From the NCBI RefSeq assembly GCF_030687715.1, contig NZ_CP117445.1:3647501-3711500 (forward strand): DNA of 64,000 nt. The letters run 5' to 3'. The notes beneath the pieces are model-generated. The model had not been told where the DNA came from and did no database searches. It worked only from the letters and a program-made list of their open reading frames with translations. Position 1 is the first letter of the stretch; each line of letters starts with the position of its first letter. Shown piece after piece: positions 52,773-62,046 of the stretch. Made by a program: the position numbers and the translations under genes. The DNA is from Pseudomonas sp. FP2196. GTDB taxonomy: Bacteria > Pseudomonadota > Gammaproteobacteria > Pseudomonadales > Pseudomonadaceae.

Positions 52773-54433
52773 GAAGAAGTGGCACCGCTGTTAGTTACGG
52801 AAGGCTGAACGGGGGTAGCGGCGACGGCTTTGGTGGTGCTCATCAGCCACAGCGCGCGAATGGACAGCCAGATCATGGTCAGTACCGCGATCACGGCGAT
52901 CAGCATGAATACATCGTTATAGGCCAGCACGTTGGCTTCGCGAGTCGCGGCATTCGACAGGCTGCGAATCCCGGCCAGATTGCGCAAGCTCGGGTCGGCC
53001 AGCAAGGAGCCATAGGCCGAACCGCCACTCTGAACACGGGCGGCAACCAACGGATCGGACAGCGTCAGGTGTTCGACCAGATGACTGGAGTGGAATTTTT
53101 CTCGCACGATCTGGAACGTGCCCAACAACGCCGCGCCGAGCAAGCCGCCAAGGTTGTTGCAGATCCCGAATAACACCGAAAAACTCACCAGATTACGCGG
53201 ATTGGTCAGCACATTGCGGGTGCCGAAAACCATGGTCGGCCCCAGAAAAAACGTGCTGCCGAAGGCCAGCAGGAACTGACTGAAATAGAGGTTCGCCGGG
53301 CGGGTCAGGTTGTTGGAAAAACTGTCCATCACCGAGCCGGTCGCCATCAACGCCAGCGAGATGATCAGCGGCATCAGCAGGTGTTTGGGGTCGATGGTCA
53401 GCGCGCTGGTCGCCAACCCGGCGATGCTGCCGATCAGCATCACCACGTACAGGCTGTGCAACTGCTCATAACCCATGTTCAGGTTCTGCATGAACCCGAC
53501 GGCGCCGGTGGATTGTTCCGAAGTGACCATACGAATCAGAGTCACCGCCAGCGCCAAGCGGATCATCGTGCCACTGCCGAGCCAGCGGGTCATCAGCATC
53601 GGGTTGCTGCGATTGTGCTCGATCGCCAGGCCCGCGAGGATCAGGGCAATCGAGCCCGCCAGCGCATAGCCGATCCAGTTTGCTTCCAGCCACCAATCGA
53701 TCCGTCCCAGCGACAACACCGCGCAAAGCAGTGCCACGCCGCTGGCGAGAATCGCGAAGGTGAGAAAGTCCAGCGGTTCGAAGGTTTTGAAGCGGTCACC
53801 GGGCGGCAACTTGAGCAGCAGCACGCAGCCCAACGACAACAAGGCCATGCCCAATTCGAACAGGTACAAGCCGCGCCATTCGGCGATCTGCAACAGGTCT
53901 TCGGAGAACAAGCGCGCCAGCGGCAGGGCCAGTTGCGAGGCGCCGAGGCCCAGCACCAACGCCTTCAGCCGCCACTTGGCCGGAAACGCCTGGACCATGT
54001 AATACAAGCCCAGCGAACTCAATGCGGCGCCGACCATGCCGTGCGCCGCGCGCACCGCAATTGCCGAGTTCAGGTCGTTGACGAACAAATGGCCGAAGGT
54101 CACCAGCGCATACAGCACCAGAAACACCTCGGTGAATGCGCGCAAACCGAACTGTTGGCGAAACTTCACCAGCAGCAGGTTCATCGACACGTTGGTCATT
54201 ACATACGCCGCCGGCAGCCAGGCCATTTCCGCGGTGGTGGCGCCGAGCGCGCCTTGCAGATAAATCAGGTTGGCGACCACTAGCGAATTACCCAACCCAC
54301 CGGTCAACGCCACCAGCAACCCGACCAGCGCATAAGCCAGGCGCTTGGGGTTGGAGTGCAGCGGCGTCGAGGGGGAACCGGGCAGACTGGGCTTCTCGTG
54401 AGGCTGCCAGTCGCGCGGGGCGTATCGATCCAT
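52769..54433 (-). CDS. MFS transporter, DHA2 family (EmrB-like)
   Basis: A 554-residue transporter with about 14 helices, the DHA2 layout. Helix 1 (LAYALVGLLVALTGGLGNSL) and the motif region AEMAWLPAAYVMTNVSMNLL correspond to the EmrB start; VFGTRNVLTNPRNLVSFSVL and NNLGGLLGAALLGTFQIVRE lie in the C-terminal half. It exports compounds using the proton gradient and hands them to the HlyD partner. ATG 54433 with AAGG upstream is preferred over a longer frame. No regulator is adjacent. Confidence 0.85.
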   Translation of the reverse strand: MDRYAPRDWQPHEKPSLPGSPSTPLHSNPKRLAYALVGLLVALTGGLGNSLVVANLIYLQGALGATTAEMAWLPAAYVMTNVSMNLLLVKFRQQFGLRAFTEVFLVLYALVTFGHLFVNDLNSAIAVRAAHGMVGAALSSLGLYYMVQAFPAKWRLKALVLGLGASQLALPLARLFSEDLLQIAEWRGLYLFELGMALLSLGCVLLLKLPPGDRFKTFEPLDFLTFAILASGVALLCAVLSLGRIDWWLEANWIGYALAGSIALILAGLAIEHNRSNPMLMTRWLGSGTMIRLALAVTLIRMVTSEQSTGAVGFMQNLNMGYEQLHSLYVVMLIGSIAGLATSALTIDPKHLLMPLIISLALMATGSVMDSFSNNLTRPANLYFSQFLLAFGSTFFLGPTMVFGTRNVLTNPRNLVSFSVLFGICNNLGGLLGAALLGTFQIVREKFHSSHLVEHLTLSDPLVAARVQSGGSAYGSLLADPSLRNLAGIRSLSNAATREANVLAYNDVFMLIAVIAVLTMIWLSIRALWLMSTTKAVAATPVQPSVTNSGATSS

Positions 54434-54637
54434 TAAAAGGCCTTGAGCTGGAGGTTGCTGAAGTTTGCCGTAAATCGTCCTGCAAACCCATATCCCCTGC
54501 AGGCTCACGCCTACAGGGGATTGGTATAAATCCGGATTCGTAAAATTTGTTTAAAAGTCATCTCGCCCGCAGCGGATTTTTCCCAAGCGTAGCGGATGCC
54601 ACCCTTGAGCCACTTCTCAAACCTCAAGGTGACCGTT

Positions 54638-55588
54638 ATGACCATTGCACACCGACAACGCTCCCCGCGTCTGTTCAAAAACCTCTTGGCTGCCGCCCTT
54701 CTAATGCCCGCCCTCGCGTTCGCCCAGGAACGACCATGGCCCGATGGCTCGCAACTGGTGATCTCGGTATCGATGCAGTTCGAAACCGGCGGCCAGCCCG
54801 AGGGCGCCGAAAGTCCTTTCTCCGGCACGCCGCTGCCCAAAGGCTATCCGGATCTGCCGGCGCAGACCTGGTTCGATTACGGCTACAAGGAAGGCTTGTG
54901 GCGGATGCTTGATCTGTGGGATCGCACCGGGATCAAAGTCACTTCCCACGTGGTCGGCGAAGCCGCGCTGAAACACCCGGAACTGGCCAAGGCAATCGCC
55001 GAGCGTGGCCATGAACTGGCCGCCCACGGCATGCGCTGGGCCGACTCCTACAACATGAGTTACGCGCAGGAAAAACAGTTCATCGGCGATGGTGTCGCGG
55101 CGGTGGAAAAACTCACCGGTCAAAGGTCGGTCGGCTACAACGCCAACTGGCTGCGGCGCAGCCCGAACACCCTGAAAGTCCTGCAGGATCTGAACTTCAC
55201 CTATCACATCGATGATGTGAGCCGCGACGAGCCGTTCGTGACGATGGTGCGCGGCGCCAAATTCGCAGTGGTGCCTTACACCCTGCGCAACAACGATATC
55301 GTCCTGGTCGAGGGCCGGCATTTCTCCGCCGACCAGTTCTACCAGCAACTGGTGCTGGAATTCGACCGCCTCTACGCCGAAGGTGCAAACAAGCGGCGGA
55401 TGATGTCGGTGAGTCTGCACGACCGCATCGGCGGTACACCGGCGATGGTCGAGGTGATGGAGCGGTTCATCCGTTATGCACAGTCGCACCCGAAAGTCAG
55501 CTTTATGCGAAAGGATAAAATTGCGCAGATCGTACTGACCGAGAAAAACCCGCTGATCGATAACAGCGAAGCGCTCTACAACAACTGA
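54638..55588 (+). CDS. Exported polysaccharide-deacetylase-fold protein (PuuE-like)
   Basis: A 316-residue secreted protein: signal peptide RLFKNLLAAALLMPALAFA, then a NodB-type barrel. WPDGSQLVISVSMQFETGGQ and WFDYGYKEGLWRMLDLWDRT, followed by ERGHELAAHGMRWAD, match the PuuE-like branch (cofactor-independent allantoinase and relatives) better than classical chitin deacetylases; the His-Glu-x-x-x-His metal motif is partly kept as GHELAAHG. It lies just upstream of the uronate genes on the same strand but has its own leader. AAGGTG precedes ATG 54638. Possible roles are cell-wall or ureide deacylation; unproven. Confidence 0.75.
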   Translation: MTIAHRQRSPRLFKNLLAAALLMPALAFAQERPWPDGSQLVISVSMQFETGGQPEGAESPFSGTPLPKGYPDLPAQTWFDYGYKEGLWRMLDLWDRTGIKVTSHVVGEAALKHPELAKAIAERGHELAAHGMRWADSYNMSYAQEKQFIGDGVAAVEKLTGQRSVGYNANWLRRSPNTLKVLQDLNFTYHIDDVSRDEPFVTMVRGAKFAVVPYTLRNNDIVLVEGRHFSADQFYQQLVLEFDRLYAEGANKRRMMSVSLHDRIGGTPAMVEVMERFIRYAQSHPKVSFMRKDKIAQIVLTEKNPLIDNSEALYNN

Positions 55589-55701
55589 TTGCACCGAAAG
55601 CAGCCCCCTTCACGCCTTGATGAGGGCTGCCGAGGCCCAAAAAGTCATCGTATAACTTCCAGTTGACTTTCCACGAAAGCTCCGTAAATATCGCCCCCAA
55701 T

Positions 55702-55714
55702 GTTGTACGACAAC
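55702..55714. promoter_or_regulatory. Operator-like palindrome upstream of the OprD porin gene
   Basis: GTTGTACGACAAC is a near-perfect palindrome (GTTGT and ACAAC around ACG). The same TACGACAAC core with a similar right flank (ACAACA, then TAAAAACAA-like) recurs at 57259-57271 before the uronate dehydrogenase gene. The size and spacing suit a GntR (FadR-type) regulator. Confidence 0.5.
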
Positions 55715-55736
55715 GCACAACACTAATAAAAACAAG

Positions 55737-55744
55737 AACAATAA
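55737..55744 (+). promoter_or_regulatory. Candidate Hfq/Crc (CA-motif) site at the porin gene
   Basis: AACAATAA is directly followed by the GGGAG ribosome binding site of the porin gene. Confidence 0.45.
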
Positions 55745-55756
55745 GGGAGCGTCACA

Positions 55757-57052
55757 GTGAGCACACTCGTCTGCAATTCCGTCCGCCATTCCCGATTCTC
55801 CATTACCCGCCCTCGTACCACCCTAAGCCTGATCGGCTGCAGCAGCCTTGCCCTGGTCTTGCCGATGAGCGCCGATGCCGAAGGCTTTCTCGAAGACAGC
55901 AAAGCCACGCTGAATCTGCGCAATGCGTACTTCAACCGCAACTTCGTCAATCCCGCCAACCCGCAAGGCAAGGCCGAAGAGTGGACGCAAAGCTTTATTC
56001 TCGACGCCAAGTCGGGCTTCACCCAAGGCACCGCCGGCTTCGGCCTGGACATCCTGGGGCTGTACTCGCAGAAGCTCGATGGCGGCAAAGGCACCGGTGG
56101 CACGCAATTGCTGCCGATCCACGATGACGGGCGGCCCGCTGACAATTTCGGACGCATGGGTGTGGCGCTGAAAGCCAAAGTGTCCAAGACCGAACTGAAA
56201 GTCGGCGAATGGATGCCAGTGCTGCCGATTTTGCGCTCGGACGATGGCCGCTCCCTGCCCCAGACCTTTCGTGGCGGTCAGATCACCTCCACCGAGATCA
56301 ACGGCCTGAGCCTCTATGGCGGCCAGTTCCGCGGCAACAGCCCGCGCAACGACGCGAGCATGGAAGACATGTCGATGAACGGCCGCGGTGCGTTCACCTC
56401 GGATCGTTTCAACTTCGGCGGCGGCGAATACACCTTCAACGACAAGCGCACGATGGTCGGCGTGTGGTACGCCGAACTCTCTGACATCTACCAGCAGCAG
56501 TACTTCAACCTCAGCCACAGTCAACCGCTGGGCGACTGGACCCTGGGCGCCAACCTCGGTTTCTTCACCGGCAAGGAAGACGGCAGCGCCCAGGCCGGCG
56601 AACTCGACAACAAGACCACGTTTGCCATGCTCTCGGCCAAGTACGGCGGCAACACCTTCTACGTCGGCCTGCAAAAACTCACCGGCGACAGCGCCTGGAT
56701 GCGGGTCAACGGCACCAGCGGCGGCACCTTGGCCAACGACAGTTACAACGCCAGCTACGACAACGCCAAGGAACGCTCCTGGCAGTTGCGCCACGACTAC
56801 AACTTCGTCGCGCTCGGCATTCCCGGGCTGACCATGATGAACCGCTACATCAGCGGCGATAACGTCCACACCGGAACCATCACCGATGGCAAGGAGTGGG
56901 GCCGCGAATCCGAGTTGGCTTACACCGTACAGAGCGGGCCATTGAAAAATCTCAATGTGAAATGGCGTAACGCGACGATTCGCCGGGACTTCAGCACTAA
57001 CGAGTTTGATGAGAACCGGATCTTTATCAGCTATCCGATTTCGTTGTTGTGA
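55757..57052 (+). CDS. OprD-family outer membrane porin
   Basis: A 431-residue OprD-type porin, 18-stranded barrel, with a long signal region ending LVLPMSADA and mature start EGFLEDSKATLNLRNAYFNR, the standard OprD N-terminus. Conserved internal segments are PVLPILRSDDGRSLPQTFRG, the NPRND-like SPRNDASMEDM loop, YYGLQKLTGDSA-like VGLQKLTGDSAWM and the terminal RNATIRRDFSTNEFDENR with a final hydrophobic strand. GTG 55757 has AAGGGAG eight bases upstream. It heads a uronate catabolic group, so the likely cargo is glucuronate or galacturonate. Confidence 0.9.
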   Translation: MSTLVCNSVRHSRFSITRPRTTLSLIGCSSLALVLPMSADAEGFLEDSKATLNLRNAYFNRNFVNPANPQGKAEEWTQSFILDAKSGFTQGTAGFGLDILGLYSQKLDGGKGTGGTQLLPIHDDGRPADNFGRMGVALKAKVSKTELKVGEWMPVLPILRSDDGRSLPQTFRGGQITSTEINGLSLYGGQFRGNSPRNDASMEDMSMNGRGAFTSDRFNFGGGEYTFNDKRTMVGVWYAELSDIYQQQYFNLSHSQPLGDWTLGANLGFFTGKEDGSAQAGELDNKTTFAMLSAKYGGNTFYVGLQKLTGDSAWMRVNGTSGGTLANDSYNASYDNAKERSWQLRHDYNFVALGIPGLTMMNRYISGDNVHTGTITDGKEWGRESELAYTVQSGPLKNLNVKWRNATIRRDFSTNEFDENRIFISYPISLL

Positions 57053-57072
57053 GTTCCTGCAACACCACAAAT

Positions 57073-57170
57073 CCCCTGTAGGAGTGAGCCCGCTCGCGAT
57101 AGCGGCCCGTCAGCCGCCATCGTGATGACTGATACACCGCTAGCGCGAGCAGGCTCACTCCTGCAAGGGA
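57073..57170. repeat. REP pair, GAGTGAGCCCGCTCGCGAT type
   Basis: CCTGTAGGAGTGAGCCCGCT and inverted AGCGCGAGCAGGCTCACTCC frame a centre with GTGATGACTGA. Between the porin and uronate dehydrogenase genes. Confidence 0.88.
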
Positions 57171-57258
57171 TCGAATGCAGCCAAGAACTGGCCCTTCCGT
57201 CATTTACACCAAAAGTCGCGTTGACAAGATCCAGAAACCCTACCGATACTTCAGCGCA

Positions 57259-57271
57259 GTCATACGACAAC
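57259..57271. promoter_or_regulatory. Operator-like site upstream of uronate dehydrogenase
   Basis: GTCATACGACAAC shares TACGACAAC with the palindrome at 55702-55714 and is followed by CTACAACAACCCTAAAAACA, similar to the flank there. Thirteen bases, about 40 before the start codon. Confidence 0.45.
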
Positions 57272-57310
57272 CTACAACAACCCTAAAAACAATACGTGTA
57301 AGGGATTGCC

Positions 57311-58135
57311 ATGACGTCTACCTCTACTCCACGCGCGCCATTCAATCGGCTGCTGCTTACCGGCGCCGCCGGTGGCCTGGGCAAAGTGCTGCGCGAACGC
57401 CTGCGCCCCTACGCCAATGTGCTGCGACTTTCAGACATCGCCGCCCTCACCCCGGCCATCGATGATCGCGAAGAAATCGTCGCCTGCGACCTCGCCGACA
57501 AACAGGCCGTGCATCAACTGGTTGAAGGTGTGGATGCCATCCTGCATTTCGGCGGCGTATCCGTGGAACGGCCGTTCGAGGAAATCCTCGGCGCCAACAT
57601 CTGCGGCGTATTCCACATCTATGAGGCTGCACGCCGCCATGGTGTGAAACGGGTGATCTTCGCCAGTTCCAACCACGTCATCGGCTTCTACAAACAGGAC
57701 GAACAGCTCGACGCCAGCTCCGCCCGCCGCCCCGACGGTTACTACGGTTTGTCCAAGTCTTACGGCGAAGACATGGCCAGTTTCTATTTCGATCGCTACG
57801 GCATCGAGACCGTCAGCATCCGCATCGGCTCTTCGTTCCCCGAACCCCAGAATCGCCGAATGATGCACACCTGGCTGAGCTTCGACGACCTCACCCAACT
57901 GCTCGAACACTCGCTCTACACCCCGAACGTCGGCCACACCGTGGTCTACGGCATGTCCGACAACAAAGACGTGTGGTGGGACAACCGCTTGGCCAGCCAC
58001 CTGGGTTTCCAAGCCAAAGACAGCTCGGAAGTGTTTCGCGAAAAAGTCGAAGCGCAGCCGATGCCGGCGGCCGATGACCCGGCGCGGATCTATCAGGGTG
58101 GTGCTTTCGTTGCGGCCGGTCCGTTCGGCGACTGA
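57311..58135 (+). CDS. udh: NAD-dependent uronate dehydrogenase
   Basis: A 274-residue short-chain dehydrogenase of the extended (SDR) type matching Udh. NAD motif TGAAGGLG at residues 17-24; catalytic Tyr145-x-x-x-Lys149 in YYGLSKSYGED; FASSNHVIGFYK upstream of it. It oxidises glucuronate or galacturonate to the 1,5-aldarolactone in the cytoplasm. The lactonase gene follows by 51 bases, then the TRAP transporter, so the operon takes up uronates and begins their oxidation. AAGGGA precedes ATG 57311. Confidence 0.92.
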   Translation: MTSTSTPRAPFNRLLLTGAAGGLGKVLRERLRPYANVLRLSDIAALTPAIDDREEIVACDLADKQAVHQLVEGVDAILHFGGVSVERPFEEILGANICGVFHIYEAARRHGVKRVIFASSNHVIGFYKQDEQLDASSARRPDGYYGLSKSYGEDMASFYFDRYGIETVSIRIGSSFPEPQNRRMMHTWLSFDDLTQLLEHSLYTPNVGHTVVYGMSDNKDVWWDNRLASHLGFQAKDSSEVFREKVEAQPMPAADDPARIYQGGAFVAAGPFGD

Positions 58136-58186
58136 CCGCTCTGCTGTCCACTTGATCCCCCTCCAATAAAAACCAAGGGAATGAGT

Positions 58187-59080
58187 ATGCAAGCCGAATT
58201 GATCGTCGACGCCCGCAACGCGGTCGGTGAGAGCCCGGTCTGGGTCGCGCAGGAAAACGCCCTGTATTGGGTGGATATTCCCAATGGCGGCCTGCAACGC
58301 TGGAGCGCCGACACCGGCCATGTCCACGCCTGGAAAACGCCTGAAATGCTCGCCTGTATTGCCCGGCACAGCCGGGGCGGCTGGATCGCCGGCATGGAAA
58401 GCGGTTTCTTCCATCTGCACCCGCATAACGACGGCAGTCTCGATTGCGAGTTGCTCGCCACGGTTGGACACAACCGCGCCGACATGCGCCTCAACGATGG
58501 CCGCTGCGATCGTCAGGGACGGTTCTGGGCCGGCAGTATGGTGCTGAACATGGGTTTGAATGCGCCCGAAGGCCGGCTCTATCGGTATAGCGCCGGCCAG
58601 ACGGGTGCGATTGAAGCGCAACTCGACGGTTTCATCGTGCCCAACGGTCTCGGCTTCAGTCCCGACGGCAAGACGATGTACCTGTCCGACTCGCACCCCA
58701 ACGTGCAATTGATCTGGGCGTTCGACTACGACACCGCCAGCGGCACACCATCAAACCGCCGCGTGTTCGTCGACATGAATCACTACAGCGGCCGCCCCGA
58801 CGGCGCCGCCGTGGATGCCGACGGTTGCTACTGGATCTGCGCCAACGACGCCGGTCTCATTCACCGTTTCACCCCCGACGGACGCCTCGATTGCTCGCTG
58901 GCGGTACCGGTGAAAAAACCGACCATGTGCGCCTTCGGCGGTAGCCGGATGGACACCTTGTTCGTCGCCTCGATTCGCCCCGGTGACGATCACGATCCGC
59001 AGTCTCTGGCCGGCGGCGTGTTCGCGCTGACACCCGGCGTCAAAGGCCTGCCGGAACCCTTGTTTGACGATTTGCTTTAA
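58187..59080 (+). CDS. SMP-30/gluconolactonase-family lactonase (aldarolactonase)
   Basis: A 297-residue six-bladed beta-propeller of the SMP-30 family. Metal ligands are in VGESPVWVAQENALYWVDIP (Glu), RLNDGRCDRQGRFWAGSM (Asn, Asp) and GLGFSPDGKTMYLSDSH (Asn/Asp). Placed between uronate dehydrogenase and the TRAP genes, it probably opens galactaro- or glucaro-1,5-lactone to the aldarate. ATG 58187 is preferred to ATG 58181, because AAGGGA ends directly before 58181 and gives the right spacing to 58187. Confidence 0.9.
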   Translation: MQAELIVDARNAVGESPVWVAQENALYWVDIPNGGLQRWSADTGHVHAWKTPEMLACIARHSRGGWIAGMESGFFHLHPHNDGSLDCELLATVGHNRADMRLNDGRCDRQGRFWAGSMVLNMGLNAPEGRLYRYSAGQTGAIEAQLDGFIVPNGLGFSPDGKTMYLSDSHPNVQLIWAFDYDTASGTPSNRRVFVDMNHYSGRPDGAAVDADGCYWICANDAGLIHRFTPDGRLDCSLAVPVKKPTMCAFGGSRMDTLFVASIRPGDDHDPQSLAGGVFALTPGVKGLPEPLFDDLL

Positions 59081-59116
59081 CCCGCCTCTGCTGCACCGCT
59101 GTGCCTTGAACACAAA

Positions 59117-59124
59117 AATAACAA
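59117..59124 (+). promoter_or_regulatory. Candidate Hfq/Crc (CA-motif) site at dctP-like gene
   Basis: AATAACAA, exact AAYAAYAA, sits just before the CTGGAG ribosome binding site of the TRAP binding-protein gene. Confidence 0.45.
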
Positions 59125-59140
59125 GACTGGAGACACCCCC

Positions 59141-60112
59141 ATGGACTTCAAACGCACGTTGCTCGCCGCCGCTTTGCCCCTCGCGTTAACCCTCAGCAGT
59201 GCCGCTCAGGCGCTGGAAATCAAATTCGCCGACATCCACCCCGCCGGTTATCCGACGGTGGTTGCCGAGCAAAGCATGGGCAAAGCCCTGACCAAGGAAA
59301 CCAATGGCGACCTCACCTTCAAGTACTTCCCCGGAGGCGTGCTCGGCTCGGAAAAAGAGGTGATTGAGCAGGCACAGGTCGGCGCAATCCAGATGACCCG
59401 TGTCAGCCTGGGTATCGTCGGCCCGGTGGTGCCGGACGTGAACGTATTCAACATGCCATTCATCTTCCGCGACCAGGCGCACATGCGCGCGGTGATCGAT
59501 GGCGAAGTCGGCGATGCGATTCTCGACCGGATCACCAACTCTGAATTCGGCCTGGTGGCCTTGGCGTGGATGGACGGTGGTACGCGCAACATCTACACCA
59601 AAAAACCAGTGCGCAAACTCGAAGACCTCAAAGGCATGAAGATCCGCGTGCAAGGCAACCCGATGTTCATCGAGACCATCAACGCCATGGGCGGCAACGG
59701 CATCGCCATGGACACCGGCGAGATCTTCAGCGCCCTGCAGACCGGCGTGATCGACGGCGCGGAGAACAACCCGCCGACCCTGCTCGAACACAACCACTTC
59801 CAGAACGCCAAGTTCTACAGCCTGACCGGGCATCTGATCCTGCCCGAGCCAATCGTGATGTCGAAAATCACCTGGGAAAAACTCACCCCCGACCAACAGA
59901 CGCTGGTGAAGAAAGCCGCCAAGGCTGCCCAGCTTGAAGAGCGCGCACTGTGGGATGCGAAATCCGCCAGCAGTGAAGAAAAACTCAAGGCCGCCGGCGT
60001 CGAGTTCATCACCGTCGACAAGAAACCCTTCTACGAGGCCACAGCCTCGGTTCGCGAGAAGTACGGCGCGCCTTACGCCGACCTGATCAAGCGCATCGAA
60101 GCCGTGCAGTAA
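59141..60112 (+). CDS. TRAP transporter solute-binding protein (DctP family)
   Basis: A 323-residue periplasmic binding protein, signal MDFKRTLLAAALPLALTLSS then AAQA. DctP landmarks are LEIKFADIHPAGYPTVVAEQ, FPGGVLGSEKEVIEQAQVGA, MKIRVQGNPMFIETINAMG with the carboxylate-binding Arg, and GVIDGAENNPPTLLEHNHFQ with an Asn pair. It should capture glucuronate or galacturonate for the membrane subunits encoded next. GGAG precedes ATG 59141. Part of the udh operon. Confidence 0.9.
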   Translation: MDFKRTLLAAALPLALTLSSAAQALEIKFADIHPAGYPTVVAEQSMGKALTKETNGDLTFKYFPGGVLGSEKEVIEQAQVGAIQMTRVSLGIVGPVVPDVNVFNMPFIFRDQAHMRAVIDGEVGDAILDRITNSEFGLVALAWMDGGTRNIYTKKPVRKLEDLKGMKIRVQGNPMFIETINAMGGNGIAMDTGEIFSALQTGVIDGAENNPPTLLEHNHFQNAKFYSLTGHLILPEPIVMSKITWEKLTPDQQTLVKKAAKAAQLEERALWDAKSASSEEKLKAAGVEFITVDKKPFYEATASVREKYGAPYADLIKRIEAVQ

Positions 60113-60190
60113 CCCTCCCAGCCCTCAATGAAAGGCCCGGCCGCGCTGGCGTCACTCGACGTCCGCGCGGCCCGGTTACGGTGGAACCCG

Positions 60191-60718
60191 ATGAAGAATT
60201 TGCTGTTGCGCATCAATGACCGAATCTACATGGCTTGCATCTGGGTCGCCGGACTGTCCGTACTGGCCATCGCCCTGATTATTCCCTGGGGTGTTTTTGC
60301 CCGTTATGCCCTCGGCACCGGCTCGAGCTGGCCGGAGCCCACCGCCATCCTGCTGATGATGGTGTTCACCTTTATCGGCGCCGCCGCCAGCTACCGTGCC
60401 GGCGCGCACATGGCCGTGGCGATGGTTACCGACCGCTTGCAACCCAACCTGCGCAGAACCATGAGCATCGTTTCGCAATTGCTGATGGGCACCATTTGCC
60501 TGTTCATGACCATCTGGGGCACCAAGCTCTGCCTGTCGACCTGGAACCAGTTCATGAGCGCCCTGCCGACTCTGCGCGTGGGTATCACCTACATGCCAAT
60601 CCCGATTGGCGGCGCCTTGACCCTGATTTTTGTGCTGGAAAAACTCATTCTCGGTGACCAGAGCAACCGTCGGGTTGTGCGGTTCGATCTGGTTGAAGAA
60701 AGCGAAGGGGCTGCCTGA
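60191..60718 (+). CDS. TRAP transporter small permease (DctQ family)
   Basis: A 175-residue four-helix membrane protein of the DctQ type: LSVLAIALIIPWGVFARYAL near residue 19, EPTAILLMMVFTFIGAAASY, the charged HMAVAMVTDRLQPNLRR loop and YMPIPIGGALTLIFVLEKLI at the end. It couples the large permease to the binding protein. ATG 60191 follows GGTGGA; an ATG at 60128 lacks a ribosome binding site and family similarity. Its stop overlaps the next start (TGATG). Confidence 0.88.
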   Translation: MKNLLLRINDRIYMACIWVAGLSVLAIALIIPWGVFARYALGTGSSWPEPTAILLMMVFTFIGAAASYRAGAHMAVAMVTDRLQPNLRRTMSIVSQLLMGTICLFMTIWGTKLCLSTWNQFMSALPTLRVGITYMPIPIGGALTLIFVLEKLILGDQSNRRVVRFDLVEESEGAA

Positions 60719-61998
60719 TGGACGCATTGATTCTGCTGGGCAGTTTTATCGCGCTGATCCTGATCGGCATGCCGGTCGCTTACGCTCTAGGGCTGTCAGC
60801 GCTGATCGGCGCATGGTGGATCGACATTCCGTTCCAGGCCCTGATGATTCAGGTGGCCGGTGGGGTGAACAAGTTCTCGCTGCTGGCGATTCCGTTCTTC
60901 GTCCTCGCCGGGGCGATCATGGCCGAAGGTGGCATGTCACGCAGGCTGGTGGCGTTCGCCGGGGTGCTGGTGGGTTTCGTGCGGGGCGGTCTGTCGCTGG
61001 TCAACATCATGGCCTCGACGTTTTTCGGGGCGATTTCCGGTTCCTCGGTGGCCGATACCGCGTCGGTGGGTTCGGTGCTGATTCCGGAAATGGAGCGCAA
61101 GGGCTATCCACGGGATTTCTCCACGGCGGTAACGGTCAGCGGTTCGGTGCAGGCCTTGCTGACGCCGCCGAGCCATAACTCGGTGCTCTACTCGCTGGCG
61201 GCTGGCGGCACGGTGTCCATCGCCTCGCTGTTCATGGCCGGCGTGGTGCCGGGCCTGTTGATGAGCGCGTGCCTGATGGTGTTGTGCCTGATCTTTGCGC
61301 GTAAACGCGACTATCCCAAAGGTGAAGTCATCCCGCTGCGTGAAGCCCTGAAAATCTGCGGCGAAGCGTTGTGGGGGCTGATGGCGATGGTGATCATCCT
61401 CGGCGGCATCCTCTCCGGGATCTTCACCGCGACCGAGTCGGCAGCCATTGCCGTGCTGTGGTCATTCTTCGTCACCATGTTCATCTACCGCGATTACAAG
61501 TGGAGTGAACTGCCAAAACTGATGCACCGCACAGTACGCACGATTTCGATCGTGATGATCCTGATCGGTTTCGCCGCGAGTTTTGGCTACATCATGACCT
61601 TGATGCAGATCCCGGCGAAAATCACCACGCTGTTCCTGACCCTGTCGGACAACCGCTACGTGATCCTGATGTGCATCAACGTCATGCTGCTGTTGCTCGG
61701 CACGGTGATGGACATGGCGCCGCTGATCCTGATCCTCACGCCAATCCTGATGCCGGTGATTCTCGGCATCGGCGTCGACCCGGTGCAGTTCGGCATGATC
61801 ATGCTGGTCAACCTCGGGATCGGACTGATAACACCGCCAGTGGGCGCGGTGCTGTTTGTCGGTTCGGCGGTGGGCAAGGTCAGCATCGAAAGCACCGTGA
61901 AGGCGCTGCTGCCGTTTTATGCGGTGCTGTTTCTGGTGTTGATGCTGGTGACCTACGTTCCGGCGATTTCGCTGTGGTTGCCGCATTTGGTGTTGTAA
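60718..61998 (+). CDS. TRAP transporter large permease (DctM family)
   Basis: A 426-residue permease with about 12 helices of normal DctM length. Family segments are LIGMPVAYALGLSALIGAWW, NKFSLLAIPFFVLAGAIMAE, FFGAISGSSVADTASVGSVL, TPPSHNSVLYSLAAGGTVSI, GIFTATESAAIAVLWSFFVT and NLGIGLITPPVGAVLFVGSA. It carries the sodium-driven transport path. It starts one base within the DctQ stop codon and closes the uronate operon, followed ten bases later by an inverted repeat. Confidence 0.93.
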   Translation: MDALILLGSFIALILIGMPVAYALGLSALIGAWWIDIPFQALMIQVAGGVNKFSLLAIPFFVLAGAIMAEGGMSRRLVAFAGVLVGFVRGGLSLVNIMASTFFGAISGSSVADTASVGSVLIPEMERKGYPRDFSTAVTVSGSVQALLTPPSHNSVLYSLAAGGTVSIASLFMAGVVPGLLMSACLMVLCLIFARKRDYPKGEVIPLREALKICGEALWGLMAMVIILGGILSGIFTATESAAIAVLWSFFVTMFIYRDYKWSELPKLMHRTVRTISIVMILIGFAASFGYIMTLMQIPAKITTLFLTLSDNRYVILMCINVMLLLLGTVMDMAPLILILTPILMPVILGIGVDPVQFGMIMLVNLGIGLITPPVGAVLFVGSAVGKVSIESTVKALLPFYAVLFLVLMLVTYVPAISLWLPHLVL

Positions 61999-62007
61999 CG
62001 CAGTAAC

Positions 62008-62037
62008 TGTGGTGAGGGAGCAGGCTCCCTCACCACA
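62008..62037. terminator. Perfect inverted repeat between convergent genes (REP-like, probable terminator)
   Basis: TGTGGTGAGGGAG and CTCCCTCACCACA pair over 13 bases with a four-base loop CAGG. It is a GTGGCGAGGGAGC-type element serving as a stop between the TRAP and TSUP genes; there is no T-run, so strength as a terminator is uncertain. Confidence 0.65.
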
Positions 62038-62046
62038 AGGTTAACC

